Source: Streptomyces subrutilus
GTDB taxonomy: Bacteria; Actinomycetota; Actinomycetes; Streptomycetales; Streptomycetaceae
DNA: 64,000 bases
NCBI RefSeq assembly: GCF_008704535.1
Contig: NZ_CP023701.1
Coordinates: 1,178,001-1,242,000, forward strand
Direction of reading: 5' to 3'
The notes under the pieces: model-generated
Databases searched by the model: none
What the model saw: only the letters and a program-made list of their open reading frames with translations
Told to the model about the DNA's origin: nothing
Part shown: in pieces, positions 41,874 to 50,489 of the stretch
Position numbering within the stretch: the first letter of the stretch is position 1
How the letters are laid out: each line of letters begins with the position of its first letter
Position numbers and translations under genes: made by a program

Positions 41874-42593
41874 CTACGCCGTCCTCGCGGAACGACGGTA
41901 CGAGAGGACCGCGTACGAGCCGAACAGCAGGGCCCACGCCCCGAGCACCGCGACCGCCGCGAGGCCGGGGGCGGCGCCGGCCGCGAGGGCCTGGCCGAGT
42001 TCCGCGAACCGGTGGGTGGGCGTGAGGTCCGAGAGGGAGCGCAGCCAGCCGGGGAACAGCTCGACGGGGAACCAGAGGCCGCCGACGACGGAGAGGAACA
42101 GGTTGCAGCCGACGTTGACCAGCCCCGTGGTCTGGGCCGACAGGCGGTAGCCGTTGCCGATGCCGAGCAGGGTGAAGGGGAGCGCGCCGAGCCACAGCAC
42201 CAGGGCCACGGCCGCCCACTGCGCGGCGCCCAGCCGCACGCCGTTGACCAGGGCGCCCGCGGCCAGCACGGCGAGGATCGAGGGCAGCACGATCACCGAG
42301 CCCGTGAGCGCCCGCCCGGCGACCACCTGGCGCGGGGTCATCGGCGTGATGCGCAGTGCGCGGAGCCAGCCGGCCCCCTTGTCCTCGGCGACGCCGGTCC
42401 CGGTCGAGAGCGCCGAGCCCAGGGCGCCGTACGCGGCCATGGCCACCATGGAGGCGGTCCGCCAGCCGGGATCGCCGGTGCCGAGGTTGGTGAAGAGCAG
42501 GTACATCAGCACCGGCATGCCGATGCCGAAGAAGACGAAGCCGGTGTCGCGCAGGGTGCGCCGGACTTCGAGGCGGACGTAGGCGGTGATCAT
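41874..42593 (-). CDS. ABC-2-type transporter permease
   Basis: A 239-residue permease with about six hydrophobic spans and a DPGWRTASMVAM first loop. Its ATG overlaps the ATPase stop by 4 nt (ATGA). It is the membrane part of an exporter controlled, by gene order, by the downstream two-component pair. Substrate unknown. Confidence 0.87.
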   Translation of the reverse strand: MITAYVRLEVRRTLRDTGFVFFGIGMPVLMYLLFTNLGTGDPGWRTASMVAMAAYGALGSALSTGTGVAEDKGAGWLRALRITPMTPRQVVAGRALTGSVIVLPSILAVLAAGALVNGVRLGAAQWAAVALVLWLGALPFTLLGIGNGYRLSAQTTGLVNVGCNLFLSVVGGLWFPVELFPGWLRSLSDLTPTHRFAELGQALAAGAAPGLAAVAVLGAWALLFGSYAVLSYRRSARTA

Positions 42594-43561
42594 CGGACCT
42601 CCACGACGGTGTCGGCCGGGGCGGCCGGGACGGCGGCGGCCGTCGGGGCGGGCGCGTCGGTGAGGGCGAGGAAGGCGTCTTCGAGGGAGGGGGCGGTGAC
42701 TTCGAGCCCCCGTACGGCGCCGAGGCCGACGAGGGCGACCACGGTCGCGTCCGGGTCCTCCGTACGGAGCCGGGCCCGGTCGCCGCGCACCTCGACGCAG
42801 CCGACTCCGGGGAGCGCGGCGAGGCCCTCGGAGGGCCGGCCGGCAAGGTCGAAGGAGACCAGGGAGCCGCCCGCGGCCCGGCGGAGCTGTTCGGCGGTGC
42901 CGTCGGCGACGATCCGGCCCCGGTCGATGACCACGATCCGGTCGGCGTACGCGTCGGCCTCCTCCAGGTGGTGCGTGGAGAACAGGACCGTGTGGCCGCG
43001 CCGGGCACGGCCGCGCACGGACGCCCAGAAGGCCCGGCGGGCCTCCACGTCCAGGGCGGCGGTGGGTTCGTCGAGGACGATCAGCGCCGGGTTCCCGACG
43101 AGGGCGACGGCGAAGCGGACGCGCTGGGCCTGGCCGCCGGAGAGCCGGTCGACGCGGCGGCCGGCGAGGTCGGTGAGGCCGGCGAGGTCGAGGGCCTCGG
43201 CCACGGGCATCGGGGCCGGATGGGTCCGGGCGACGAAGGCGACGAGCTCGCGGGCGGTGACCCGCGGGACCGGACGGGCGTCCTGGAGCATCGCGCCGAC
43301 CCGGCCGTCCCGTACGGCCCGCTCGGGGGGCTCTCCGAAGAGCCGGACGCTGCCGGCGTCGGGGGTGTCGAGCCCGAGCAGCAGGCTGACGGTGGTGGAC
43401 TTGCCGGCGCCGTTGCGGCCGAGCAGCGCGACCGTCTCGCCGGCCCGGACGTCGAGGTCGATGCCGGACACGGCGCGCACGGCTCCGAAGGACTTGGCGA
43501 CGTGCCGGAACCGCACCGCGGGGGGTGCCCCGGAGGGGGCCGTGGGGAGCGTCTGCGTCAT
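42590..43561 (-). CDS. ABC transporter ATP-binding protein
   Basis: A 323-residue ATPase with Walker A GRNGAGKST, signature LSGGQAQR, Walker B LIVLDEPTAALD and FSTHHLEEADAYAD switch. Start ATG 43561; a GTG at 43570 is the alternative. It leads the operon ATPase-permease-histidine kinase-response regulator (43561 to 39940). This intact set mirrors the broken set at 32.0-34.9 kb. Confidence 0.9.
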   Translation of the reverse strand: MTQTLPTAPSGAPPAVRFRHVAKSFGAVRAVSGIDLDVRAGETVALLGRNGAGKSTTVSLLLGLDTPDAGSVRLFGEPPERAVRDGRVGAMLQDARPVPRVTARELVAFVARTHPAPMPVAEALDLAGLTDLAGRRVDRLSGGQAQRVRFAVALVGNPALIVLDEPTAALDVEARRAFWASVRGRARRGHTVLFSTHHLEEADAYADRIVVIDRGRIVADGTAEQLRRAAGGSLVSFDLAGRPSEGLAALPGVGCVEVRGDRARLRTEDPDATVVALVGLGAVRGLEVTAPSLEDAFLALTDAPAPTAAAVPAAPADTVVEVR

Positions 43562-43659
43562 GTCGGCCACGCTAGGGTCCCGGGCCCCGACCCCGGCAGA
43601 TCCGCTTGTACGGACCCGGGCGGTACGAATGTCACGGGCGGGGGTCGCGGGCCCTGGGG

Positions 43660-44244
43660 TCAGGCGCTCCCGGCGGCGCCGCCGGGAGCGGGTCGACCGC
43701 CCTCGTTGTAGCGCAGCAGGCAGGCCGCGAAGCGGTCGAGGTCCTCGCCGGCCCAGTCCGCGAGCCGTTCCTCGAACATCGCGCGGCGGTTGCGGGTGAC
43801 CTGCGCGAGGATCTCCGTGCCGGCGGCCGTGAGGACGAGCACGTGGACGCGCTGGTCCTCGGGGGCGGGGTGCCGCTCGACCAGTCCGGCCCGCTCCAGG
43901 GCGGCGACCTGGCGGCTGACCGTCGACTTGTCGAGGGCGTAGTACGCGGCCAGGTCCGTGACCCGGCAGCCCGCGCGCTCCTCCAGGTGCCCGAGGAGCG
44001 TGTAGGAGACCAGGGACAGCTCCGGGTGCAAGCGGGCGGCAGCGGCCCTGGCCCGTCGGGCGAAGGTCGTCATCTCGCGCTGGATCGTGTCCACGGCGGC
44101 GGCACGGCCCGCCGCCGCAGGGCCCGGAACGGTAAGTTCCGGAGCCGCACGGCCCGAAGGGGCCCGTCCCGACGTCCCACGGTCCCGTCCCGGGGCCCCG
44201 TGGACTCCCCCGTCCCGCTGCCCGAGGGTGTGCTGCGCGGTCAT
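43660..44244 (-). CDS. MarR-family transcriptional regulator
   Basis: A 194-residue regulator: a disordered 45-residue N-terminus, then the MarR winged-helix core (LSLVSYTLLGHLEERAGCRVTDLAAYYALDKSTVSRQVAALERAGLVERH, and the wing EDQRVHVLVLTAAG). ATG 44244. It is divergent from a membrane-exporter gene, which it most likely represses, using the inverted repeat at 44272-44295. Confidence 0.87.
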   Translation of the reverse strand: MTAQHTLGQRDGGVHGAPGRDRGTSGRAPSGRAAPELTVPGPAAAGRAAAVDTIQREMTTFARRARAAAARLHPELSLVSYTLLGHLEERAGCRVTDLAAYYALDKSTVSRQVAALERAGLVERHPAPEDQRVHVLVLTAAGTEILAQVTRNRRAMFEERLADWAGEDLDRFAACLLRYNEGGRPAPGGAAGSA

Positions 44245-44271
44245 GACCCCACCTCCAGATTTAAATGTATG

Positions 44272-44295
44272 CTACAACTGTATGGAAGGTTGCAG
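44272..44295. promoter_or_regulatory. Candidate MarR operator in the divergent promoter
   Basis: CTACAAC at 44272-44278 and GTTGCAG at 44289-44295 form an inverted repeat with one mismatch, 10 nt apart, in the only AT-rich stretch of the 119-nt divergent gap. The Asp/Arg-containing wing of the MarR protein suits this kind of site. Confidence 0.5.
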
Positions 44296-44363
44296 ATGCC
44301 AACCAATGGTCGCCCCCACCGGCCCCCGGCCCCGGACGACCCGCCGACCAGGAGGTTCTCCGC

Positions 44364-45521
44364 ATGTCCGGTCGTACACCCACGTCCCGCCGAGCTCCCG
44401 GCGCCGAGCCGCGCGGGACCGTGCACCACGCCGCGGGCGCGGGCGGTGCGGTCGCCGGACTGCGCGATCCGGCGCTGCGGCACGTCCTCACCCACCTCGT
44501 CACCCCCCTGCTGATGTGCCTCGGCATGGGCCTCGCCTACCTCGGCGCCTTCGTCCACCCCGAGCCCCATCACCTGCCCGTCGCCGTCGTCGCCCAGGAC
44601 GCGCAGGCCAAGGTCTTCGCGCAGAACGTCAAGGACGGGGCCGGTGACGCGCTCGACGTCCGTACCGTGGCCGACCGCTCCGATGCCGTCGACGCCGTCA
44701 AGGGCCGCGAGGTCACGGCCGCCTACGTACCGGACGGCTCACGACCGGAGCTGATCGTCGCGACGGCCGCGTCCGACACGGGCGCCACCGTCGCGGAGAA
44801 GGTCTTCACACCGATCGCCGCCCGGCAGGGCTCGCCGCTCGCGGTCACGGACGTGGTCGGCACGGTCGAGGACGACCCGACGGGCCAGGGCCTGTTCTTC
44901 CTGCTCGTGGCCGTCAGCATCGGCTCGTACGCCTCCGTGGCGGTCATCGGCGGCGCGGGCGCCGCGCTGCGCATGCGCGGCCGCGCCCTGCTCGTGGTCG
45001 GCGTCTCCGGCGTCGTCAGCGTCATCGGCACGCTGCTCGCCGGGCCCGTCTTCCACCTCGTCCACCACGAACTGGCCGGGCTCTGGGGCCTGAGCTGGCT
45101 GTACTCGGCCGGCATCCTCTTCATCGGTGTCGGACTCCACACGTTCCTGAAGCGGTGGACCACCCTGGCGATGATGGCGCTGTTCGTGATGCTCAACTTC
45201 ACCAGCTCCGGCGGCCTGTTCCGGCCCGAGCTGCAGAACGGCTTCTTCGGAACGCTCCACTCCTTCTGGAACGGCGCCGGCTTCGTGGAGGGCCTGCGCA
45301 GCCTGGTCTACTTCGGCCACGACGGCCTGGGCCGCCACGTGTGGACCCTCGTCCTCTGGCTCCTGGCCGGACTCGCGGTGACCGGCGCCGCGGCACTCGC
45401 GGAACGTCGCACCGAGGCCCGAGCGGCCCGCACCCGGGCAGCCGAAGCCGATGCCGATGCCGATCCGACGAAGAACGCGGCGGCGGAGGAAGAGGAGATG
45501 GAAGAGGCGGTCGGCGTCTGA
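44364..45521 (+). CDS. Multi-span membrane protein of the YhgE/ABC-2-permease type
   Basis: A 385-residue protein with an N-terminal span near residue 40-65, a 110-residue periplasmic-like loop (HHLPVAVVAQDAQAKVFAQ), then five C-terminal spans (FFLLVAVSIGSYASVAV, LLVVGVSGVVSVIGTLL, SAGILFIGVGLHTFL and others) and an acidic tail. ATG 44364 follows GGAGG. The YhgE/ABC-2 permease layout fits an exporter or toxin-secretion accessory, and it is paired with MarR, so it may give resistance. A terminator hairpin follows. Confidence 0.75.
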   Translation: MSGRTPTSRRAPGAEPRGTVHHAAGAGGAVAGLRDPALRHVLTHLVTPLLMCLGMGLAYLGAFVHPEPHHLPVAVVAQDAQAKVFAQNVKDGAGDALDVRTVADRSDAVDAVKGREVTAAYVPDGSRPELIVATAASDTGATVAEKVFTPIAARQGSPLAVTDVVGTVEDDPTGQGLFFLLVAVSIGSYASVAVIGGAGAALRMRGRALLVVGVSGVVSVIGTLLAGPVFHLVHHELAGLWGLSWLYSAGILFIGVGLHTFLKRWTTLAMMALFVMLNFTSSGGLFRPELQNGFFGTLHSFWNGAGFVEGLRSLVYFGHDGLGRHVWTLVLWLLAGLAVTGAAALAERRTEARAARTRAAEADADADPTKNAAAEEEEMEEAVGV

Positions 45522-45579
45522 CCGGCCCCGCTCCACTCCACCGCGCACCACCGCGCCCCTCCCCGCCCACGTGCGGAAA

Positions 45580-45621
45580 CGGCCGGCGCCGACCCGTCAG
45601 TCCGAGGGTCGGCGCCGGCCG
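45580..45621 (+). terminator. Hairpin terminator after the membrane-exporter gene
   Basis: Perfect 16-bp inverted repeat (CGGCCGGCGCCGACCC and its complement) with a 10-nt loop, 58 nt beyond the stop at 45521. Confidence 0.72.
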
Positions 45622-45666
45622 GTGTGGTTCCGGCCCGCCGCCACGACCGCCGCTTACCGTGGGCCC

Positions 45667-46167
45667 GTGACGGAACATGCGGTGGACCCGAACACGGCCG
45701 CGGCCCAGCTCAAGGAACGGCTGTACGCGACGATCACCATGATCTCCGTGGTCATCGGCCTCGCCGGCAGCGGCCACGTGGACGCCCTCGGCGCCGTGGC
45801 CACCGTCGTCACCGCCTCGGTCGGCCTGTGGCTCGCGGCCCTCGTCGCGGACCAGCAGGCCCACCGCGTGACGAGCGGCTCCTTCGCCACCGGCGCCGAG
45901 CTGCGCACGATGCTCTTCATCAGCAGCCCCCTGCTGCTCTCGGCGGTGGGGCCGCTGATCCTGATCGGCCTGTCGGCCCTGGGCGTGATGGCCATGGACA
46001 CCGCACTGCTCACCGCCGCCGGAGTGAACGTCGGCACCCTGTTCGCCTGGGGATGCCACGGAGGGCTCCGGATGGGCGGCGGCACGGTCTTCGCCCTGCT
46101 CGCCGGAGCGATCGACGCGGCGATCGGCACGGCGGTGGCACTGGTGAAGGTGGTGGCCGGCCACTGA
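45667..46167 (+). CDS. Small hydrophobic membrane protein
   Basis: A 166-residue protein with four to five likely membrane spans (ISVVIGLAGSG, ALGAVATVVTASVGLWLAAL, LLLSAVGPLILIGL, LFAWGCHGGLRM, LAGAIDAAIGTAVALVKV). No known family. The GTG at 45667 is preceded by a weak SD. It lies just before the DUF2087 gene on the same strand but 111 nt apart. Confidence 0.65.
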   Translation: MTEHAVDPNTAAAQLKERLYATITMISVVIGLAGSGHVDALGAVATVVTASVGLWLAALVADQQAHRVTSGSFATGAELRTMLFISSPLLLSAVGPLILIGLSALGVMAMDTALLTAAGVNVGTLFAWGCHGGLRMGGGTVFALLAGAIDAAIGTAVALVKVVAGH

Positions 46168-46278
46168 AACGGGGACGGTACCGGGTCGTCACGGGGGCGG
46201 TACGGGGGCGGTACGGCCCGCGGGCGGCGCGGGAAAATGCGTTGCCGGGGGCTCCGGAACCGGGAGAAGCTCGCCGAC

Positions 46279-46584
46279 ATGTCACAGAGCACCGCACATC
46301 AACCGAGCGCGCCCCGCACCCCGCGCGACGTGTCCGACCTCTTCACCGCGACGGGCCGTCTCATCGCCGTCCCCCGCAAGGCCGCACGCCGCGAGCAGTT
46401 GCTCGCCCACCTCACCGGGACCCTCTTCGCGGCCGACCGCGACTACACGGAGCCGGAGGTGAACGACGCGCTGCGCACCGTGCACGAGGACTGCTCGGCG
46501 CTACGGCGCCACCTGATCACCGCGGGCCTGCTCACCCGCACCCGCGACGGCCGCAGCTACCGGCGGGCCGCGACCGCCGGATAG
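46279..46584 (+). CDS. DUF2087 domain protein
   Basis: A 101-residue protein with the DUF2087 pattern: VPRKAARREQLLAHLTGTLFAADRDYTEPEVNDALR then CSALRRHLITAGLL and GRSYRR. Some DUF2087 proteins follow an HTH domain in regulators; here it stands alone. ATG 46279 follows GGGAGAAG. Function unknown. Confidence 0.85.
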   Translation: MSQSTAHQPSAPRTPRDVSDLFTATGRLIAVPRKAARREQLLAHLTGTLFAADRDYTEPEVNDALRTVHEDCSALRRHLITAGLLTRTRDGRSYRRAATAG

Positions 46585-46604
46585 CGGGACCCCGTCCCCC
46601 GCTC

Positions 46605-46736
46605 GGACGGGCGGACGGGCGGACGGGCGGACGGGCGGACGGGCGGACGGGCGGACGGGCGGACGGGCGGACGGGCGGGCGGACGGGCGGACGGGCGGAC
46701 GGGCGGACGGGCGGACGGGCGGACGGGCGGACGGGC
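46605..46736. repeat. Tandem repeat of 16 copies of GGACGGGC
   Basis: An 8-bp unit GGACGGGC repeats 16 times with one 4-nt slip (GGGC) after copy 9. It fills the gap between two convergent genes, and runs directly into the hairpin at 46737-46764. Every copy is identical, so the array is recent or constrained. It is not coding in any sensible frame. Confidence 0.9.
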
Positions 46737-46764
46737 GGAACTCCCCCGGACCGGGGGGAGTTCC
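46737..46764. terminator. Convergent hairpin terminator
   Basis: GGAACTCCCCCG and its complement at 46753-46764, 12-bp stem with a 4-nt loop, directly after the tandem array and 11 nt before the stop codon of the LAXTG protein gene (minus strand). Confidence 0.75.
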
Positions 46765-46775
46765 CTGCCGCCCCG

Positions 46776-48983
46776 TCACGCGGCGCCGCCCGGGCGCCTG
46801 CGCCGCACCAGTGCCCAGCCGGCCGCCGTGAGCACGACGGCCGCCCCGCCGAGGGAGGCCACGGTCACCCCCGTCGAGGCGAGCGCACCGCCCGTCGTAC
46901 CGCCGGCAGCGGTGGCCCCGCCGGAGCCCCCGCCGGCCGTGCCGCCGGAGGCGGTGCCACCGGTGGTGGTGTCGGAGGAACCGCCGGCCGCGCCGGCCGT
47001 GACCGTGCCGTCGCCGCCACCCGTAGCAGCCGTACCACCCGTACCGCTCGTACCGGCCGAGGCATCCGTACCGCCCGTACTTCCCGTACCGCCCGCACCC
47101 TCCGTGGAGGAGCCGTCCGGCGGCGCCGTCACCGTGAGCGTGATCGCGGTGGTGCGGCTGGTGCCGGCGGAGTTGTGGAACTCGGCCCGGTAGCGCTGCC
47201 CGTCGTGAGCGGCCGCGGCGGTGAAGGCGTACGTCGCCGCGGTCGCTCCCGGCACCGCCTTCCAGTTCTTCCCGGCGTCCGTGCTGACCTGCCAGACGAC
47301 CGCGGGGCTGGGAGTTCCCTCGGCCCGGGCGGTCAGGGAGACGACGGTGCCGGCCGTGACGGTCCGGTCGGTGGGCCCCTGGGCGACCGTCGGGGACACG
47401 GACCGCTCCAGTCGGACGATCCGCCCCTCGGCCGGGTTGGTGACGAAGAGGGTCCCGCCGCCGGGCTGGACCGCGAGCGAGGCGGCGCCCGACTGGCCGT
47501 GGTTTCCGGGCAGGACGACCGGCTTCGCCGCGGGCTTGAGGTCGGCCGTGCGGTAGACGGCCAGGGCGCCGTTGTTGTCGGAGCCCGGCCTGGAGGGGTC
47601 GCCCGCGTCCTGCCACACCACGTACGCCTCGTGCGCGGCCGCGTCGAACCGCGCCGCGCGGGGCAGGTCCTGTCCCTCGACGGTGCCCACCCGCTCGCCC
47701 GCCGCGTCGTGGACGACCACCGAGGTGTCCAGGCCGACCCAGACCGCTCCGGTCTCCGGGTCCACTTCGGCGAAGCCGCCGAAGCCCTCGCCCCGCGGCA
47801 GCTCGACGGCCGCGGTGACCTTGAAGGCGGCGGTGTCCACGCGGTACATCCGGCGGTTGCCGAAGTCGGTGAACCACACCGCGCCGCGGGCGGCGTCGAG
47901 CGCGAACTCCTCGCCCCCGTCCAGGGTGAGGGTCCGCTTGACCGCGGCGGTGGCGATGTCCACCTCGGAGAGCACCGGCCCCTGCGCGACGAGCACCGTC
48001 CCGGGCGTGACGCCGGGGGCCGAGTCCGTGACGGCCGCGCCGGGGACCCACGCACCCGCGGCCGCGGAGTCTCCTTCCCTGGCGGTGCCGATGCCGCGCA
48101 GCGGGTAGGCGAAGACCACGCCGTCCCCGGGCAGCGGCGCGATCAGCTGCCGGACCGGCCGCTGGCTCAGCGCGCCCGTCGAACCGGGCGCCCGGGTGAC
48201 GCTGCCGCGCAGCCTGCCGTCGGCCGGGTCCAGGACGTGCAGGCCGCTCTCGTTGGCGCCTGCGGTGTCGGGCAGGTCCTCCGAACCGACGTACAGCTTC
48301 CCGGAGTCGGGGTGGAGCAGGACGTCGCGCGGCTTGCCTGCGGTGGTGAACTGCGCGACCGCCGCGTACGCGACCGTGCCCTGCGGGACGTCGACCCCCT
48401 CGCCGCCGGGACCGACCGCGTCCCCGCCCCGGAACGCGACGGGGACCCGCACGTCCTGGGAGCGGTCGCCGACGCCCCGGTGGTCGACGCGGGTGACGAC
48501 GGAGCAGGCCACCCGGGCGCAGTCGAGGCCCTCGCTCTTCGCGGTGAGCCTCAGCTCCACGTCGAAGCCTCCGCCCGCACCGTAGGGGGTGCCGAGCTCG
48601 CCGGCGTGCGCGTCCCCCACGGGGACGATCCACTGCGAGGCCTTGGCGGCGCCGGTCACGTCGGCCCCGCCGGCGCAGGGGGCCGGGAGCCTGTCGTCCC
48701 CGTTGTCCTTGCACAGGGCCACGTAGACGCCCTTGGCGGGGTCGTACCCCTTCCCGGTGACGCGCACGGTCTGGCCGGGCGGCGCGAGGTCGGATGCGGT
48801 GGAGACGGTCAACTGCTGTCCGGCGGAGCCCGGAGCGGTCCGGGGCGCCCCGGCGGCGGCGCTCACCGTGCCGCCGGAGGCGAGGGCGAGCGCGGAGGCC
48901 GAGGCGAGCACGAGGGTGAGGGCCGCGCCGGCGGCCCCGAGGCGGTGGGGTGCGGGGGGCGTGGTGGGGAGTGGGGCTGTCAT
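46776..48983 (-). CDS. LAXTG-anchored surface protein with beta-propeller and Ig-like regions
   Basis: A 735-residue secreted protein. After a signal peptide (to about residue 44) comes a domain shared with the next gene: QTVRVTGKGYDPAKGVYVALC. A middle stretch of YVTN-like repeats (LYVGSEDL, EVDIATAAVKRTL, TLFVTNPAEGR) and an Ig-like domain (SPTVAQGPTDRTVTAGTVVSL) follow. The Gly/Thr/Ser linker ends in LASTG at 701-705, then a membrane span and RRRR tail, a class E sortase signal (LAXTG). ATG 48983 follows GAGGAAG. Lies 75 nt below the iron-box gene, so it is probably iron-regulated too. Confidence 0.85.
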   Translation of the reverse strand: MTAPLPTTPPAPHRLGAAGAALTLVLASASALALASGGTVSAAAGAPRTAPGSAGQQLTVSTASDLAPPGQTVRVTGKGYDPAKGVYVALCKDNGDDRLPAPCAGGADVTGAAKASQWIVPVGDAHAGELGTPYGAGGGFDVELRLTAKSEGLDCARVACSVVTRVDHRGVGDRSQDVRVPVAFRGGDAVGPGGEGVDVPQGTVAYAAVAQFTTAGKPRDVLLHPDSGKLYVGSEDLPDTAGANESGLHVLDPADGRLRGSVTRAPGSTGALSQRPVRQLIAPLPGDGVVFAYPLRGIGTAREGDSAAAGAWVPGAAVTDSAPGVTPGTVLVAQGPVLSEVDIATAAVKRTLTLDGGEEFALDAARGAVWFTDFGNRRMYRVDTAAFKVTAAVELPRGEGFGGFAEVDPETGAVWVGLDTSVVVHDAAGERVGTVEGQDLPRAARFDAAAHEAYVVWQDAGDPSRPGSDNNGALAVYRTADLKPAAKPVVLPGNHGQSGAASLAVQPGGGTLFVTNPAEGRIVRLERSVSPTVAQGPTDRTVTAGTVVSLTARAEGTPSPAVVWQVSTDAGKNWKAVPGATAATYAFTAAAAHDGQRYRAEFHNSAGTSRTTAITLTVTAPPDGSSTEGAGGTGSTGGTDASAGTSGTGGTAATGGGDGTVTAGAAGGSSDTTTGGTASGGTAGGGSGGATAAGGTTGGALASTGVTVASLGGAAVVLTAAGWALVRRRRPGGAA

Positions 48984-49058
48984 GACTTCCTCGTCGACGT
49001 GGCCGGGACCCCTGCGCCGACGCGCGGGGTCCCGACCGGTGGCGGCTGCCCGGACGGG

Positions 49059-49595
49059 CTAGTTGAAGGCGACGGGGACGTGCACGTCGTACGTGCGGTT
49101 GGCCGAGTTGAAGTGGTCGGCGCGGGTGACGATGGCGCACTGGACGGTGTCGCCGCAGATCTGGCCGTTGCCCAGGTCGGCCTTGACGTGGATGGTCACG
49201 CTGAAGCTGCCCCCGGCGGCGAACTTCGAGGTGTTGGGCAGGGTGCCGCCGTAGGTGTTGTTCACCCAGTGCGAGGCGCCGGTGGTGCCGGCCTGGTCCG
49301 AACCGCCCAGACACGGGGTGGGCTTGTTGGCGCCCTGGGCCCCGCTGACCGCGCAGAGGCCCACGTATATGCCCTTGGCGGTGTTGAAGCCGCTGCCGGT
49401 GACGGTGACGTTCTGCCCGGCGGCGGTGGCGGTGCCCGGCGCGGTCACGCTCAGGTTGAAGGTCGCGCCGTCGGTGACCGTACGCGTGGACGTGGCGGCG
49501 GAGGCGGAGCCGGCGACGCCGAGGGCGAGGGCCACGGCGGCGGTGGAGGCGACGGCCGCGCGGGCGGCGGTACGGGACAGGAGGGCAGCACGCAT
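49059..49595 (-). CDS. Secreted protein with the GSGFxxxKGIYVxLC domain, iron-box controlled
   Basis: A 178-residue exported protein: signal peptide (ALALGVAGSASA), then one domain with QNVTVTGSGFNTAKGIYVGLCAVSG, two Cys pairs (LC, PCLGG; ICGDTVQC) and a C-terminal VHVPVAF ending. The same domain opens the neighbouring LAXTG protein (VTGKGYDPAKGVYVALC). The ATG is at 49595; a GTG 3 nt upstream is possible. A perfect-looking iron box lies at 49635-49653. Family name is uncertain; relatives sit near haem/iron uptake genes in actinobacteria as I recall it, so surface iron or haem use is the likely role. Confidence 0.75.
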   Translation of the reverse strand: MRAALLSRTAARAAVASTAAVALALGVAGSASAATSTRTVTDGATFNLSVTAPGTATAAGQNVTVTGSGFNTAKGIYVGLCAVSGAQGANKPTPCLGGSDQAGTTGASHWVNNTYGGTLPNTSKFAAGGSFSVTIHVKADLGNGQICGDTVQCAIVTRADHFNSANRTYDVHVPVAFN

Positions 49596-49598
49596 CAC

Positions 49599-49923
49599 TG
49601 GGACACCTTTCAGGTGCGGTCAGAGGGCTGAAACTGAGGTAAGGCTAACCTAAGATTGATCAAGGTGAAACCCCCTCCGCGAACCCGCGGACACGAAGCA
49701 CCGCCCAGCTGCCGGTCCGTCAATTCCACTGTGTACCAGCACAGTTGCGGCGCACCCCGCGCTCGCGCCGCGCTCCCCACCCGGTCCGGCGCGGTACACC
49801 GGCCCGGGTTCGAGGGTCCCGCCCCCGGCCCTCGACCTGCGCGTTCGCCCCACGCCGGGGGTGGACTTCGCGGCGGCGCGACGCGGTGGTCCCCCGCTCG
49901 ACCGGGGGCCTAGCATGGGGTCC
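49599..49923. other. Divergent intergenic region with iron box
   Basis: Holds the iron box described above and the promoter of the secreted-protein gene. The rest to 49923 (including short GC-rich repeats) shows no gene; the N-acetyltransferase starts at 49924 with a weak SD. Confidence 0.5.
49635..49653. promoter_or_regulatory. DmdR/IdeR-type iron box
   Basis: TGAGGTAAGGCTAACCTAA, 40-58 nt upstream of the ATG at 49595, matches the 19-bp actinobacterial iron-box consensus TTAGGTTAGGCTCACCTAA at most positions and reads as TTAGGTTAGCCTTACCTCA on the gene strand. It predicts repression by DmdR1 when iron is sufficient. Confidence 0.8.
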
Positions 49924-50472
49924 ATGCCCCTTACACCGTCACGGGTCGAACTGTGCCCGCTCACCCTCGCCGACCAGGACGAGTTCTGCTCGCTGGTACG
50001 GGCCAGCACCGCGCTCCACGTGCCGTGGATGCAACTGCCCGCGAACGCCGGGGAGTTCCGGGACTGGATGCACCGCTTCGAGGACGGCACCAACCGGGGC
50101 TACCTGATCCGCGTTCTGGAGACGGGCGCGGCGGCCGGCATGGTCAACATCAACTCGGTCATCCGGGGCCGCTACCAGGGCGCGTCCGTCGGCTACGCGG
50201 CCTTCGCCCCGTCCGCGGGCCGGGGCTACATGACCGAAGGCCTCGCGCTCGCCCTCGGGCACGCCTTCGGCGACCTGCGGCTCCACCGGCTGGAGGCGAA
50301 CATCCAGCCCGAGAACACGACCTCGTTGGCCCTGGTCCGGCGACTCGGCTTCCGGTACGAGGGCATGTCGCCCGACTACCTCTACATCAACGGCGCCTGG
50401 CGCGACCACGAACGCTGGTCGATCACCGCCCCGTCCCCCTGGACGCCCGACCCTTCCCTTCCCGCGGTCTAG
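49924..50472 (+). CDS. GNAT-family N-acetyltransferase (RimJ-like)
   Basis: A 182-residue acetyltransferase. Motif A reads AFAPSAGRGYMTEGLALALGHAFGDLRLHRLEANIQPENTTSLALVRRLGFRYEG, with the R/Q-x-x-G-x-G/A acetyl-CoA loop in the GRGYMTE segment. RimJ-type enzymes acetylate ribosomal or other protein N-termini. The ATG at 49924 has a weak SD; an in-frame ATG 9 nt upstream is possible. Confidence 0.88.
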   Translation: MPLTPSRVELCPLTLADQDEFCSLVRASTALHVPWMQLPANAGEFRDWMHRFEDGTNRGYLIRVLETGAAAGMVNINSVIRGRYQGASVGYAAFAPSAGRGYMTEGLALALGHAFGDLRLHRLEANIQPENTTSLALVRRLGFRYEGMSPDYLYINGAWRDHERWSITAPSPWTPDPSLPAV

Positions 50473-50489
50473 GGGATGCGCGCCGGCCC

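Noticed and set aside
46605-46736. CRISPR array
   Set aside because: Units are 8 bp with no spacers and there are no cas genes.
45624-49631. A 1335-residue plus-strand reading frame containing a repetitive GGRADGRT stretch
   Set aside because: The repetitive peptide is translation of the GGACGGGC array; the rest is antisense to the LAXTG protein gene.
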